A DNA stretch of 64,000 nt from Siphonodentalium dalli (lineage: Eukaryota; Mollusca; Scaphopoda; Gadilida; Siphonodentaliidae): contig CP136063.1 of NCBI GenBank assembly GCA_032622095.1, forward strand, positions 270,003,426-270,067,425. The letters run 5' to 3'. Both the position numbers and the translations under genes were made by a program. This document shows positions 1 to 13,436 of the stretch, piece after piece. Each line of letters opens with the position of its first letter. Position 1 is the stretch's first letter. The notes under the pieces are model-generated. The model searched no databases. It was not told where the DNA came from and saw nothing but the letters and a program-made list of their open reading frames with translations.

Positions 1-3000
1 CGGATATCCTGGGGGGATGGCAAATAAGAAATCGACCAATTTTGAAGGAAATTTCGTATAGTTTGAACATTTAGTTGCACAATCTGTCGCTATATGGCCA
101 CATAATCACCATTTCTACCCGCCTTACAGAAAACCCGGACCAGTTGACCGTCGGTTGACCACCCACGGATATCCTGGGGGGATGGCAAATAAGAAATCGA
201 CAAATTTTGAAGGAAATTTCGTATATTTTGAATATTTAGTGGCACAAGCTGTCGCTATATGGCCACATAATCACCATTTCTACCCGCCTTACAGAAAACC
301 CGGACCAGTTGGCCGTCGGTTGACCACCCACGGATATCCTAAGGGATGGCAAATAAGAAATCGACAAATTTTGAAGGAAATTTCGTATAGTTTGAACATT
401 TAGTGGCACAATCTGTCGCTATATGGCCACATAATCACCATTTCTACCCGCCTTACAGAAAACCCGGACCAGTTGACCGTCGGTTGACCACCCACGGATA
501 TCCTGGGGGATGGCAAATAAGAAATCGACCAATTTTGAAGGAAATTTCGTATAGTTTGAACATTTAGTGGCACAAGCTGTCTCTATATGGCCACATAATC
601 ACCATTTCTACCCGCCTTACCGCTAAATCCGGACCAGTTGACCGTCGGTTGACCACCCACGGATATCCTGGGGGGATGGCAAATAAGAAATCGACCAATT
701 TTGAAGGAAATTCCTATAGTTTGAACATTTAGTGGCACAAGCTGTCGCTATATGGCCACATAATCACCATTTCTACCCGCCTTACAGAAAACCCGGACCA
801 GTTGGCGGTCGGTTGACCACCCACGGATATCCTGGGGGGATGGCAATTAAGAAATCGACCAATTTTGAAGGAAATTTCGTATAGTTTGAACATTTAGTGG
901 CACAGGCTGTCGCTATATGGCCACATAATCACCATTTCTAGCCGCATTACCGAAAAATCCGGACCAGTTGACGGTCGGTTGACCACCCACGGATATCCTG
1001 GGGGGATGGCAAATAAGAAATCGACAAATTTTGAAGGAAATTTCGTATATTTTGAATATTTAGTGGCACAAGCTGTCGCTATATGGCCACATAATCACCA
1101 TTTCTACCCGCCTTACAGAAAACCCGGACCAGTTGACCGTCGGTTGACCACCCACGGATATCCTAAGGGATGGCAAATAAGAAATCGACAAATTTTGAAG
1201 GAAATTTCGTATAGTTTGAACATTTAGTGGCACAATCTGTCGCTATATGGCCACATAATCACCATTTCTACCCGCCTTACAGAAAACCCGGACCAGTTGA
1301 CCGTCGGTTGACCACCCACGGATATCCTGGGGGATGGCAAATAAGAAATCGACCAATTTTGAAGGAAATTTCGTATAGTTTGAACATTTAGTGGCACAAG
1401 CTGTCGCTATATGGCCACATAATCACCATTTCTACCCGCCTTACCGAAAAATTCGGACCAGTTGACCGTCGGTTGACCACCCACGGATATCCTGGGGGGA
1501 TGGCAAATAGGAAATCGACCAATTTTGAAGGAAATTCCTATAGTTTGAACATTTAATGGCACAAGCTGTCGCTATATGGCCACATAATCATCATTTCTAC
1601 CCGCCTTACAGAAAACCCGGACCAGTTGACGGTCGGTTGACCACCCACGGATATCCTGGGGGATGGCAAATAAGAAATCGACAAATTTTGAAGGAAATTT
1701 CGTATAGTTTGAACATTTAGTGGCACAAGCTGTCGCTATATGGCCGCATAATCACAATTTCTACCCGCCTTTCAGAAAACCCGGACCAGTTGACGGTCGG
1801 TTGACCACCCACGGATATCCTGGGGGGATGGCAAATAAGGAATCGACCAATTTTGAAGGAAATTTCGTATAGTTTGAACATTTAGTGGCACAAGCTGTCG
1901 CTATATGGCCACACAATCACAATTTCTTCCCGACTTACAGAAAATCCGGACCAGTTGACCGTCGGTTGACCACCCACGGATATCCTGGGGGGATGGCAAA
2001 TAAGAAATCGACCAATTTTGAAGGAAATTTCGTATAGTTTCAACATTTAGTGGCACAAGCTGTCGCTATATGACCACATAATCACCATTTCTACCCGCCT
2101 TACAGAAAATCCTGACCAGTTGACCGTCGGCTGACCACCCACGGATATCCTGGGTGATGGCAAATAAGAAATCGACCAATTTTGAAGGAAATTTCGTATA
2201 GTTTGAACATATAGTGGCACAAGCTGTCGCTATATGGCCACATAATCACCATTTCTACCCGTCTTACAGAAAATCCGGACCAGTTGACCGTCGGTTGACC
2301 ACCCACGGATATCCTGGGGGGATGGCAAATAAGAAATCGACCAATTTTGAAGGAAATTTCGTATAGTTTGAACATTTAGTGGCACAAGCTGTCGCTATAT
2401 GGCCACATAATCACAATTTCTACCCGCCTTACAGAAAACCCGGACCAGTTGACGGTCGGTTGACCACCACGGATATCCTGGGGGGATGGCAAATAAGAAA
2501 TCGACCAATTTTGAAGGAAATTTCGTATAGTTTGAACATTTAGTGGCACAGGCTGTCGCTATATGGCCACATAATCACCATTTCTACCCGCCTTACAGAA
2601 AACGCGGACCAGTTGACCGTCGGTTGACCACCCACGGATATCCTGGGGGGGGATGGCAAATAAGAAATCGACAAATTTTGAAGGAAATTTCGTATAGTTT
2701 GAACATTTAGTGGCACAAGCTGTCGCTATATGGCCACATAATCACAATTTCTACCCGCCTTACAGAAAACCCGGACCAGTTGACCACCCACGGATATCCT
2801 GGGGGGATGGCAAATAAGAAATCGACCAATTTTGAAGGAAATTTCGTATAGTTTGAACATTTAGTGGCACAATCTGTCGCTATATGGCCACATAATCACC
2901 ATTTCTACCCGTCTTACAGAAAATCCGGACCAGTTGACCGTCGGTTGACCACCCACGGATATCCTGGGGGATGGCAAATAAGAAATCGACCAATTTTGAA

Positions 3001-3613
3001 AGAAATTTCGTATAGTTTGAACATTTAGTGGCACAAGCTGTCGCTATATGGCCACATAATCACCATTTCTACCCGCCTTACAGAAAACGCGGACCAGTTG
3101 ACCGTCGGTTGACCACCCACGGATATCCTGGGGGGATGGCAAATAAGAAATCGACCAATTTTGAAGGAAATTTCGTATAGTTTGAACATTTAGTGGCACA
3201 AGCTGTCGCTATATGGCCACATATTCACAATTTCTATCCGCCTTACAGAAAACCCGGACCAGTTGACGGTCGGTTGACCACCCACGGATATCCTGGGGGG
3301 ATGGCAAATAAGAAATCGACCAATTTTGAAGGAAATTTCGTATAGTTTGAACATTTAGTGGCACAAGCTGTCGCTATATGGCCACATAATCACAATTTCT
3401 TCCCGCCTTACAGAAAATCCGGACCAGTTGACCGTCGGTTGACCACCCACGGATATCCTGGGGGATGGCAAATAAGAAATCGACCAATTTTGAAGGAAAT
3501 TTCGTATAGTTTGAACATTTAGTGACACAAGCTGTCGCTATATGGCCACATAATCACCATTTCTACCCGCCTTACAGAAAACCAGGACCAGTTGACCGTC
3601 GGATGACCAGCCA
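1..3613. repeat. Satellite block A (~22 monomers)
   Basis: Starts with the monomer carrying TTGCACAATC, followed by the TATTTTGAATATTT monomer, the CCTAAGGG monomer and others. It ends at the marker ATGACCAGCCACGG at about 3603. It includes a monomer with CCTGGGTGATGG (about 2150) and one shortened between CAGTT and GACCACCC (about 2778). Both diagnostic variants recur in block A'. Confidence 0.85.
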
Positions 3614-6091
3614 CGGATATCCTGGGGGGATGGCAAATAAGAAATCGACCAATTTTGAAGGAAATTTCGTATAGTTTGAACATTTAGTTGCACAATCTGT
3701 CGCTATATGGCCACATAATCACCATTTCTACCCGCCTTACAGAAAACCCGGACCAGTTGACCGTCGGTTGACCACCCACGGATATCCTGGGGGGATGGCA
3801 AATAATAAATCGACAAATTTTGAAGGAAATTTCGTATATTTTGAATATTTAGTGGCACAAGCTGTCGCTATATGGCCACATAATCACCATTTCTACCCGC
3901 CTTACAGAAAATCCGGACCAGTTGACCGTCGGTTGACCACCCACGGATATCCTAAGGGATGGCAAATAAGAAATCGACAAATTTTGAAGGAAATTTCGTA
4001 TAGTTTGAACATTTAGTGGCACAATCTGTCGCTATATGGCCACATAATCACCATTTCTACCCGCCTTACAGAAAACCCGGACCAGTTGACCGTCGGTTGA
4101 CCACCCACGGATATCCTGGGGGGATGGCAAATAAGAAATCGACCAATTTTGAAGGAAATTCGTATTGTTTGAACATTTAGTGGCACAAGCTGTCGCTATA
4201 TGGCCACATAATCACCATTTCTACCCGCATTACAGAAAACCCGGACCAGTTGACCGTCGGTTGACCACCCACGGATATCCTGGGGGGATGGCAAATAAGA
4301 AATCGACCAATTTTGAAGGAAATTTCGTATAGTTTGAACATTTAGTGGCACAAGCTGTCGCTATATGGCCACATAATCACCATTTCTACCCGCCTTACAG
4401 AAAACCCGGACCAGTTGACCGTCGGTTGACCACCCACGGATATCCTGGGGGGATGGCAAATAAGAAATCGACAAATTTTGAAGGAAATTTCGTATAGTTT
4501 GAACATTTAGTGGCACAAGCTGTCGCTATATGGCCACATAATCACCATTTCTACCCGCCTTACAGAAAATCCGGACCAGTTGACGGTCGGTTGACCACCC
4601 ACGGATATCCTGGGGGGATGGCAAATAAGAAATCGACCAATTTTGAAGGAAATTTCGTATAGTTTGAACATTTAGTGGCACAGGCTGTCGCTATATGGCC
4701 ACATAATCACCATTTCTACCCGCCTTACTTAAATCGCGGACCAGTTGACCGTCGGTTGACCACCCACGGATATCCTGGGGGGGGGGGGTGGCAAATAAGA
4801 AATCGACAAATTTTGAAGGAAATTTCGTATAGTTTGAACATTTAGTGGCACAAGCTGTCGCTATATGGCCACATAATCACAATTTCTACCCGCCTTACAG
4901 AAAACCCGGACCAGTTGACGGTCGGTTGACCACCCACGGATATCCTGGGGGGATGGCAAATAAGAAATCGACCAATTTTGAAGGAAATTTCGTATAGTTT
5001 GAACATTTAGTGGCACAAGCTGTCGCTATATGGCCACATAATCACTATTTCTACCCGCCTTACAGAAAATCCGGACCAGTTGACCGTCGGCTGACCACCC
5101 ACGGATATCCTGGGGGGATGGCAAATAAGAAATCGACCAATTTTGAAGGAAATTTCGTATAGTTTGAACATTTAGTGGCACAAGCTGTCGCTATATGGCC
5201 ACATAATCACCATTTCTACCCGTCTTACAGAAAATCCGGACCAGTTGACCGTCGGTTGACCACCCACGGATATCCTGGGGGGATGGCAAATAAGAAATCG
5301 ACCAATTTTGAAAGAAATTTCGTATAGTTTGAACATTTAGTGGCACAAGCTGTCGCTATATGGCCACATAATCACCATTTCTACCCGTCTTACAGAAAAT
5401 TCGGACCAGTTGACCGTCGGTTGACCACCCACGGATATCCTGGGGGGATGGCAAATAAGAAATCGACCAATTTTGAAAGAAATTTCGTATAGTTTGAACA
5501 TTTAGTGGCACAAGCTGTAGCTATATGGCCACATAATCACCATTTCTACCCGCCTTACAGAAAACGCGGACCAGTTGACCGTCGGTTGACCACCCACGGA
5601 TATTCTGGGGGGATGGCAAATAAGAAATCGACAAATTTTAAAGGAAATTTCGTATAGTTTGAACATTTAGTGGCACAAGCTGTCGCTATATGGCCACATA
5701 ATCACAATTTCTACCCGCCTTACAGAAAACCCGGACCAGTTGACGGTCGGTTGACCACCCACGGATATTCTGGGGGGATGGCAAATAAGAAATCGACCAA
5801 TTTTGAAGGAAATTTCGTATAGTTTGAACATTTAGTGGCACAAGCTGTCGCTATGTGGCCGCATAATCACAATTTCTTCCCGCCTTACAGAAAATCCGGA
5901 CCAGTTGACCGTCGGTTGACCACCCACGGATATCCTGGGGGGATGGCAAATAAGAAATCGACCAATTTTGAAGGAAATTTCGTATAGTTTGAACATTTAG
6001 TGGCACAAGCTGTCGCTATATGGCCACATAATCACCATTTCTACCCGCCTTACAGAAAACCAGGATCAGTTGACCGTCGGATGACCAGCCA
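3614..6091. repeat. Satellite block B (~15 monomers)
   Basis: Bounded by ATGACCAGCC markers at about 3603 and 6081. It contains the variants CGTATTGTTTG (about 4162), TTACTTAAATCGCGG (about 4725) and a long G run at about 4778-4788. Close counterparts of the GCATTACAG and TAAATCGCGG variants appear in the truncated block B' (about 11811 and 12315). Confidence 0.8.
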
Positions 6092-8400
6092 CGGATATCC
6101 TGGGGGGATGGCAAATAAGAAATCGACCAATTTTGAAGGAAATTTCGTATAGTTTGAACATTTAGTTGCACAATCTGTCGCTATATGGCCACATAATCAC
6201 CATTTCTACCCGCCTTACAGAAAATCCGGACCAGTTGACCGTCGGTTGACCACCCACGGATATCCTGGGGGGATGGCAAATAAGAAATCGACCAATTTTG
6301 AAGAAAATTTCGTATATTTTGAATATTTAGTGGCACAAGCTGTCGCTATATGGCCACATAATCACCATTTCTACCCGCCTTACAGAAAACCCGGACCAGT
6401 TGACCGTCGGTTGACCACCCACGGATATCCTGGGGGGATGGCAAATAAGAAATCGACCAATTTTGAAGGAAATTTCGTATAGTTTGAACATTTAGTGGCA
6501 CAAGCTGTCTCTATATGGCCACATAATCACCATTTCTACCCGCCTTATCGAAAAATCCGGACCAGTTGACCGTCGGTTGACCACCCACGGATATCCTGGG
6601 GGGATGGCAAATAAGAAATCGACAAATTTTGAAGGAAATTTCGTATATTTTGAATATTTAGTGGCACAAGCTGTCGCTATATGGCCACATAATCACCATT
6701 TCTACCCGCCTTACAGAAAACCCGGACCAGATGACCGTCGGTTGACCACCCACGGATATCCTAAGGGATGGCAAATAAGAAATCGACAAATTTTGAAGGA
6801 AATTTCGTATAGTTTGAACATTTAGTGGCACAATCTGTCGCTATATGGCCACATAATCACCATTTCTAGCCGCCTTACCGAAAAATCCGGACCAGTTGAC
6901 CGTCGGTTGACCACCCACGGATATCCTGGGGGATGGCAAATAAGAAATCGACCAATTTTGAAGGAAAGTTCGTATAGTTTGAACATTTAGTGGCACAAGC
7001 TGTCTCTATATGGCCACATAATCACCATTTCTACCCGCCTTACCGAAAAATCCGGACCAGTTGACCGTCGGTTGACCACCCACGGATATCATGGGGGGAT
7101 GGCAAATAAGAAATCGACCAATTTTGAAGGAAATTCCTATAGTTTGAACATTTAGTGGCACAAGGTGTCGCTATATGGCCACATAATCACCATTTCTACC
7201 CGCCTTACAGAAAACCCGGACCAGTTGACGGTCGGTTGACCACCCACGGATATCCTGGGGGGATGGCAATTAAGAAATCGACCAATTTTGAAGAAAATTT
7301 CGTATAGTTTGAACATTTAGTGGCACAGGCTGTCGCTATATGGCCACATAATCACCATTTATAGCCGCCTTACCGAAAAATCCGGACCAGTTGACCGTCG
7401 GTTGACCACCCACGGATATCCTGGGGGGATGGCAAATAAGAAATCGACAAATTTTGAAGGAAATTTCGTATATTTTGAATATTTAGTGGCACAAGCTGTC
7501 GCTATATGGCCACATAATCACCATTTCTACCCGCCTTACAGAAAACCCGGACCAGTTGACCGTCGGTTGACCACCCACGGATATCCTAAGGGATGGCAAA
7601 TAAGAAATCGACAAATTTTGAAGGAAATTTCGTATAGTTTGAACATTTAGTGGCACAATCTGTCGCTATATGGCCACATAATCACCATTTCTACCCGCCT
7701 TACAGAAAACCCGGACCAGTTGACCGTCGGTTGACCACCCACGGATATCCTGGGGGATGGCAAATAAGAAATCGACCAATTTTGAAGGAAAGTTCGTATA
7801 GTTTGAAAATTTAGTGGCACAAGCTGTCGCTATATGGCCACATAATCACCATTTCTACCCGCCTTACCGAACAATCCGGACCAGTTGACCGTCGGTTGAC
7901 CACCCACGGATATCCTGGGGGGATGGCAAATAAGAAATCGACCAATTTTGAAGGAAATTCCTATAGTTTGAACATTTAGTGGCACAAGCTGTCGCTATAT
8001 GGCCACATAATCACCATTTCTACCCGCCTTACAGAAAATCCGGACCAGTTGACGGTCGGTTGACCACCCACGGATATCCTGGGGGATGGCAAATAAGAAA
8101 TCGACCAATTTTGAAGGAAATTTCGTATAGTTTCAACATTTAGTGGCACAGGCTGTCGCTATATGGCCACGTAATCACCATTTCTACCCGCCTTACAGAA
8201 AACCAGGACCAGTTGACCGTCGGTCGACCACCCACGGATATCCTGGGGGGGATGGCAAATAAGAAATCGACCAATTTTGAAGGAAATTTCGTATAGTTTG
8301 AACATTTAGTGGCACAAGCTGTCGCTATATGGCCACATAAACACCATTTCTACCCGCCTTACAGAAAACCAGGACCAGTTGACCGTCGGATGACCAGCCA
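6092..8400. repeat. Satellite block C (~14 monomers)
   Basis: Bounded by ATGACCAGCC markers at about 6081 and 8390. The TATTTTGAATATTT monomer appears three times (about 6310, 6635, 7465), the last two followed by CCTAAGGG monomers. This suggests local duplication of a five-monomer (~825-bp) module. Confidence 0.8.
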
Positions 8401-11400
8401 CGGATATACTGGGAGGATGGCAAATAAGAAATCGACCAATTTTGAAGGAAATTTCGTATAGTTTGAACATTTAGTTGCACAATCTGTCGCTATATGGCCA
8501 CATAATCACCATTTCTACCCGCCTTACAGAAAACCCGGACCAGTTGACCGTCGGTTGACCACCCACGGATATCCTGGGGGGATGGCAAATAAGAAATCGA
8601 CAAATTTTGAAGGAAATTTCGTATATTTTGAATATTTAGTGGCACAAGCTGTCGCTATATGGCCACATAATCACCATTTCTACCCGCCTTACAGAAAACC
8701 CGGACCAGTTGACCGTCGGTTGACCACCCACGGATATCCTAAGGGATGGCAAATAAGTAATCGACAAATTTTGAAGGAAATTTCGTATAGTTTGAACATT
8801 TAGTGGCACAATCTGTCGCTATATGGCCACATAATCACCATTTCTACCCGCCTTACAGAAAATCCGGACCAGTTGACCGTCGGTTGACCACCCACGGATA
8901 TCCTGGGGGATGGCAAATAAGAAATCGACAAATTTTGAAGGAAATTTCGTATAGTTTGAACATTTAGTGGCACAAGCTGTCTCTATATGGCCACATAATC
9001 ACCATTTCTACCCGCCTTACCGAAAAATCCGGACCAGTTGACCGTCGGTTGACCACCCACGGATATCCTGGGGGGATGGCAAATAAGAAATCGACCAATT
9101 TTGAAGGAAATTCCTATAGTTTGAACATTTAGTGGCACAAGCTGTCGCTATATGGCCACATAATCACCATTTCTACCCGCCTTACAGAAAACCCGGACCA
9201 GTTGACGGTCGGTTGACCACCCACGGATATCCTGGGGGGATGGCAATTAAGAAATCGACCAATTTTGAAGGAAATTTCGAATAGTTTGAACATTTAGTGG
9301 CACAGGCTGTCGCTATATGGCCACATAATCACCATTTCTAGCCGCCTTACCGAAAAATCCGGACCAGTTGACCGTCGGTTGACCACCCACGGATATCCTG
9401 GGGGAATGGCAAATAAGAAATCGACCAATTTTGAAGGAAATTCCTATAGTTTGAACATTTAGTGGCACAAGCTGTCGCTATATGGCCACATAATCACCAT
9501 TTCTACCCGCCTTACAGAAAACCCGGACCAGTTGACGGTCGGTTGACCACCCACGGATATCCTGGGGGATGGCAAATAAGAAATCGACAAATTTTGAAGG
9601 AAATTTCGTATAGTTTGAACATTTAGTGGCACAAGCTGTCGCTATATGGCCGCATAATCACAAGTTCTACCCGCCTTACAGAAAACCCGGACAAGTTGAC
9701 GGTCGGTTGACCACCCACGGATATCCTGGGGGGATGGCAAATAAGAAATCGACCAATTTTGAAGGAAATTTCGTATAGTTTGAACATTTAGTGGCACAAG
9801 CTGTCGCTATATGGCCACATAATCACAATTTCTTCCCGACTTACAGAAAATCCGGACCAGTTGGCCGTCGGTTGACCACCCACGGATATCCTGGGGGGAT
9901 GGCAAATAAGAAATCGACCAATTTTGAAGGAAATTTCGTATAGTTTGAACATTTAGTGGCACAAGCTGTGGCTATATGGCCACATAATCACCATTTCTAC
10001 CCGCCTTACAGAAAATCCGGACCAGTTGACCGTCGGCTGACCACCCACGGATATCCTGGGTGATGGCAAATAAGAAATCGACCAATTTTGAAGGAAATTT
10101 CGTATAGTTTGAACATATAGTGGCACAAGCTGTCGCTATATGGCCACATAATCACCATTTCTACCCGTCTTACAGAAAATCCGGACCAGTTGACCGTCGG
10201 TTGACCACCCACGGATATCCTGGGGGGATGGCAAATAAGAAATCGACCAATTTTGAAGGAAATTTCGTATAGTTTGAACATTTAGTGGCACATGCTGTCG
10301 CTATATGGCCACATATTCACAATTTCTACCCGCCTTACAGAAAACCCGGACCAGTTGACGGTCGGTTGACCACCACGGATATCCTGGGGGGATGGCAAAT
10401 AAGAAATCGACCAATTTTGAAGGAAATTTCGTATAGTTTGAACATTTAGTGGCACAGGCTGTCGCTATATGGCCACATAATCACCATTTCTACCCGCCTT
10501 ACAGAAAACGCGGACCAGTTGACCGTCGGTTGACCACCCACGGATATCCTGGGGGGGATGGCAAATAAGAAATCGACAAATTTTGAAGGAAATTTCGTAT
10601 AGTTTGAACATTTAGTGGCACAAGCTGTCGCTATATGGCCACATAATCACAATTTCTACCCGCCTTACAGAAAACCCGGACCAGTTGACCACCCACGGAT
10701 ATCCTGGGGGGATGGCAAATAAGACATCGACCAATTTTGAAGGAAATTTCGTATAGTTTGAACATTTAGTGGCACAATCTGTCGCTATATGGCCACATAA
10801 TCACCATTTCTACCTGTCTTACAGAAAATCCGGACCAGTTGACCGTCGGTTGACCACCCACGGATATCCTGGGGGATGGCAAATAAGAAATCGACCAATT
10901 TTGAAAGAAATTTCGTATAGTTTGAACATTTAATGGCACAAGCTGTCGCTATATGGCCACATAATCACCATTTCTACACGCCTTACAGAAAACGCGGACC
11001 AGTTGACCGTCGGTTGACCACCCACGGATATCCTGGGGGGATGGCAAATAAGAAATCGACAAATTTTGAAGGAAATTTCGTATAGTTTGAACATTTAGTG
11101 GCACAAGCTGTCGCTATATGGCCACATAATCACAATTTCTACCCGCCTTACAGAAAACCCGGACCAGTTGACGGTCGGTTGACCACCCACGGATATCCTG
11201 GGGGGGGGGGGGTGGCAAATAAGAAATCGACCAATTTTGAAGGAAATTTCGTATAGTTTGAACATTTAGTGGCACAAGCTGTCGCTATATGGCCACATAA
11301 TCACAATTTCTTCCCGCCTTACAGAAAATCCGGACCAGTTGACCGTCGGTTGACCACCCACGGATATCCTGGGGGGATGGCAAATAAGAAATCGACCAAT

Positions 11401-11525
11401 TTTGAAGGAAATTTCGTATAGTTTGAACATTTAGTGGCACAAGCTGTCGCTATATGGCCACATAATCACCATTTCTACCCGCCTTACAGAAAACCAGGAC
11501 CAGTTGACCGTCGGATGACCAGCCA
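8401..11525. repeat. Satellite block A' (~19 monomers)
   Basis: Repeats the order of special monomers in block A, including the CCTGGGTGATGG variant (about 10058) and the shortened CAGTT/GACCACCC junction (about 10686). It is about 490 bp shorter, as expected from loss of three monomers after the CAATTAAG monomer. It ends at the ATGACCAGCC marker near 11515. Confidence 0.85.
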
Positions 11526-12465
11526 CGGATATCCTGGGGGGATGGCAAATAAGAAATCGACCAATTTTGAAGGAAATTTCGTATAGTTTGAACATTTAGT
11601 TGCACAATCTGTCGCTATATGGCCACATAATCACCATTTCAACCCGCCTTACAGAAAACCCGGACCAGTTGACCGTCGGTTGACCACCCACGGATATCCT
11701 GGGGGGATGGCAAATAAGAAATCGACAAATTTTGAAGGAAATTCCTATAGTTTGAACATTTAGTGGCACAAGCTGTCGCTATATGGCCACATAATCACCA
11801 TTTGTACCCGCATTACAGAAAACCCGGACCAGTTGACCTTCGGTTGACCACCCACGGATATCCTGGGGGGATGGCAAATAAGAAATCGACCAATTTTGAA
11901 GGAAATTTCGTATAGTTTGAACATTTAGTGGCACAAGCTGTGCTGTCGCTATATGGCCACATAATCACCATTTCTACCCGCCTTACAGAAAACCCGGACC
12001 AGTTGACCGTCGGTTGACCACCACGGATATCCTGGGGGGATGGCAAATAAGAAATCGACAAATTTTGAAGGAAATTTCGTATAGTTTGAACATTTAGTGA
12101 CACAAGCTGTCGCTATATGGCCACATAATCACCATTTCTACCCGCCTTGCAGAAAATCCGGACCAGTTGACGGTCGGTTGACCACCCACGGATATCCTGG
12201 GGGGATGGCAAATAAGAAATCGACCAATTTTGAAGGAAATTTCGTATAGTTTGAACATTTAGTGGCACAGGCTGTCGCTATATGGCCACATAATCACCAT
12301 TTCTACCCGCCTTACATAAATCGCGGACCAGTTGACCGTCGGTTGACCACCCACGGATATCCTGGGGGGGATGGCAAATAAGAAATCGACAAATTTTGAA
12401 GGAAATTTCGTATAGTTTGAACATTTAGTGGCACAAGCTGTCGCTATATGGCCACACAATCACAA
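11526..12465. repeat. Satellite block B' (truncated, ~6 monomers)
   Basis: Opens with the TTGCACAATC monomer and carries block-B variants. One monomer has a small internal duplication (GCTGTGCTGTCGC, about 11937-11949). The last monomer is cut after CACAATCACAATT and joins the 1.38-kb tandem repeat. Confidence 0.8.
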
Positions 12466-13406
12466 TTAATCATTAGCAACTTGATACGAAAAAAAGTTTT
12501 GAACAGGGACGGACTTATATTTTTGGGGTTTGGGTGGGGGCAAAATTTTCGCAAATATTTTTTGCGATGATTTCAACTATTTTTACTGTCGTGTATCTAT
12601 AAGACGTACTAATGATCCTCCTGAAAGAATTTTGTAAATCGGTTGAGAAATGTCCAAGTTACAGACCATCGAAAATTGTATTCATACATCAATTGAGGAG
12701 AGTGTGCTTTTGACTCTATCTCCTCCTAAACGACGCACATAAACTGGATTTGGTTTATGTGAGCGTCTTATCCATAGAGAGAAGATGAAATGGTGAGATT
12801 TTGACCAAGATCCAATAAAATTTGTCCGCACTAGGGAGGGGTCAAAACTTGTCAATTTTTTTTGGTCGCTGATTTGAACCAAAATTGTTGTAAAGTATCT
12901 ATAAGATGTACTGAGTGTCATTATGAGTGAAATTTATGAATCGGTTGAGAAATGCAGAAATTGTGGCTCCTTCCTTTTTTTCAAGTTTACAGAAAATGCA
13001 CTATGAATTTAAATTCCTTCAACCAATCGTCACGTGTTTGGTGTCATTCGATGGGGAATTTCTAGTACTTCTAAACGATTACCTACTTGTCGTATTATGT
13101 CGATAGAGGCGAGAGATATTCGAAAAGTATGAACAGAACAACATACATATTGGCCTACATTATAAAATATCGGAACAATACCTCACCAAAACCCAGGTAA
13201 TTATTATAGGGGCATTAAATACGAAAACAATGACGCAAAAATTAACTAGATATCTCAACAATTGGCCGAGATATGGCGACTTTTCTATCCACGTCACCAA
13301 ATTTCGAGGCATGGGTGGAGGTCACACCAGAACGTTCAAACTGAACACAGAAATGTCAATAAACCATACTATCGACATACCAATCAATTTCGCGCGATTC
13401 CCTTAT

Positions 13407-13436
13407 TATACTTCCATATTTTAATATGGAAGTATA
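13407..13436. repeat. Near-perfect hairpin, TATACTTCC...GGAAGTATA (copy 1)
   Basis: Fourteen-base arms TATACTTCCATATT and AATATGGAAGTATA flank a two-base centre (TT). The hairpin lies inside the 1.38-kb unit, just after CCTTAT. Confidence 0.95.

Larger units (their letters stand above)
1..12465. repeat. Satellite array, ~165-bp monomer, nested higher-order structure
   Basis: About 75 head-to-tail monomers of 164-166 bp. Each runs from a CGGATATCCTGGGG start through AATCGACCAATTTTGAAGG, a TCGCTATATGGCCACATAAT core and a GTTGACCGTCGGTTGACC end. The array is already in progress at base 1 and stops in mid-monomer at about 12465. Monomers differ by few substitutions, by the G-run length after CCT, and by marked variants (CCTAAGGG, TTCCTATAG, CAATTAAG, TATTTTGAATATTT, TTGCACAATC) that recur in fixed order. 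Short open frames of 66-96 codons across neighbouring monomers are by-products of variants that lose a stop. A centromeric or pericentromeric location is possible but is inference only. Confidence 0.98.

Noticed and set aside
155-8803. Repeated 82-codon frames (starting MTTHGYPGG) and 66-96-codon minus-strand frames in the satellite
   Set aside because: They span adjacent satellite monomers, exist only where variants remove a stop, and repeat with the array. No evidence of coding.
1-12465. CRISPR-like or direct-repeat array
   Set aside because: Monomers are contiguous and homogeneous with no unique spacers, and the context is eukaryotic satellite DNA.
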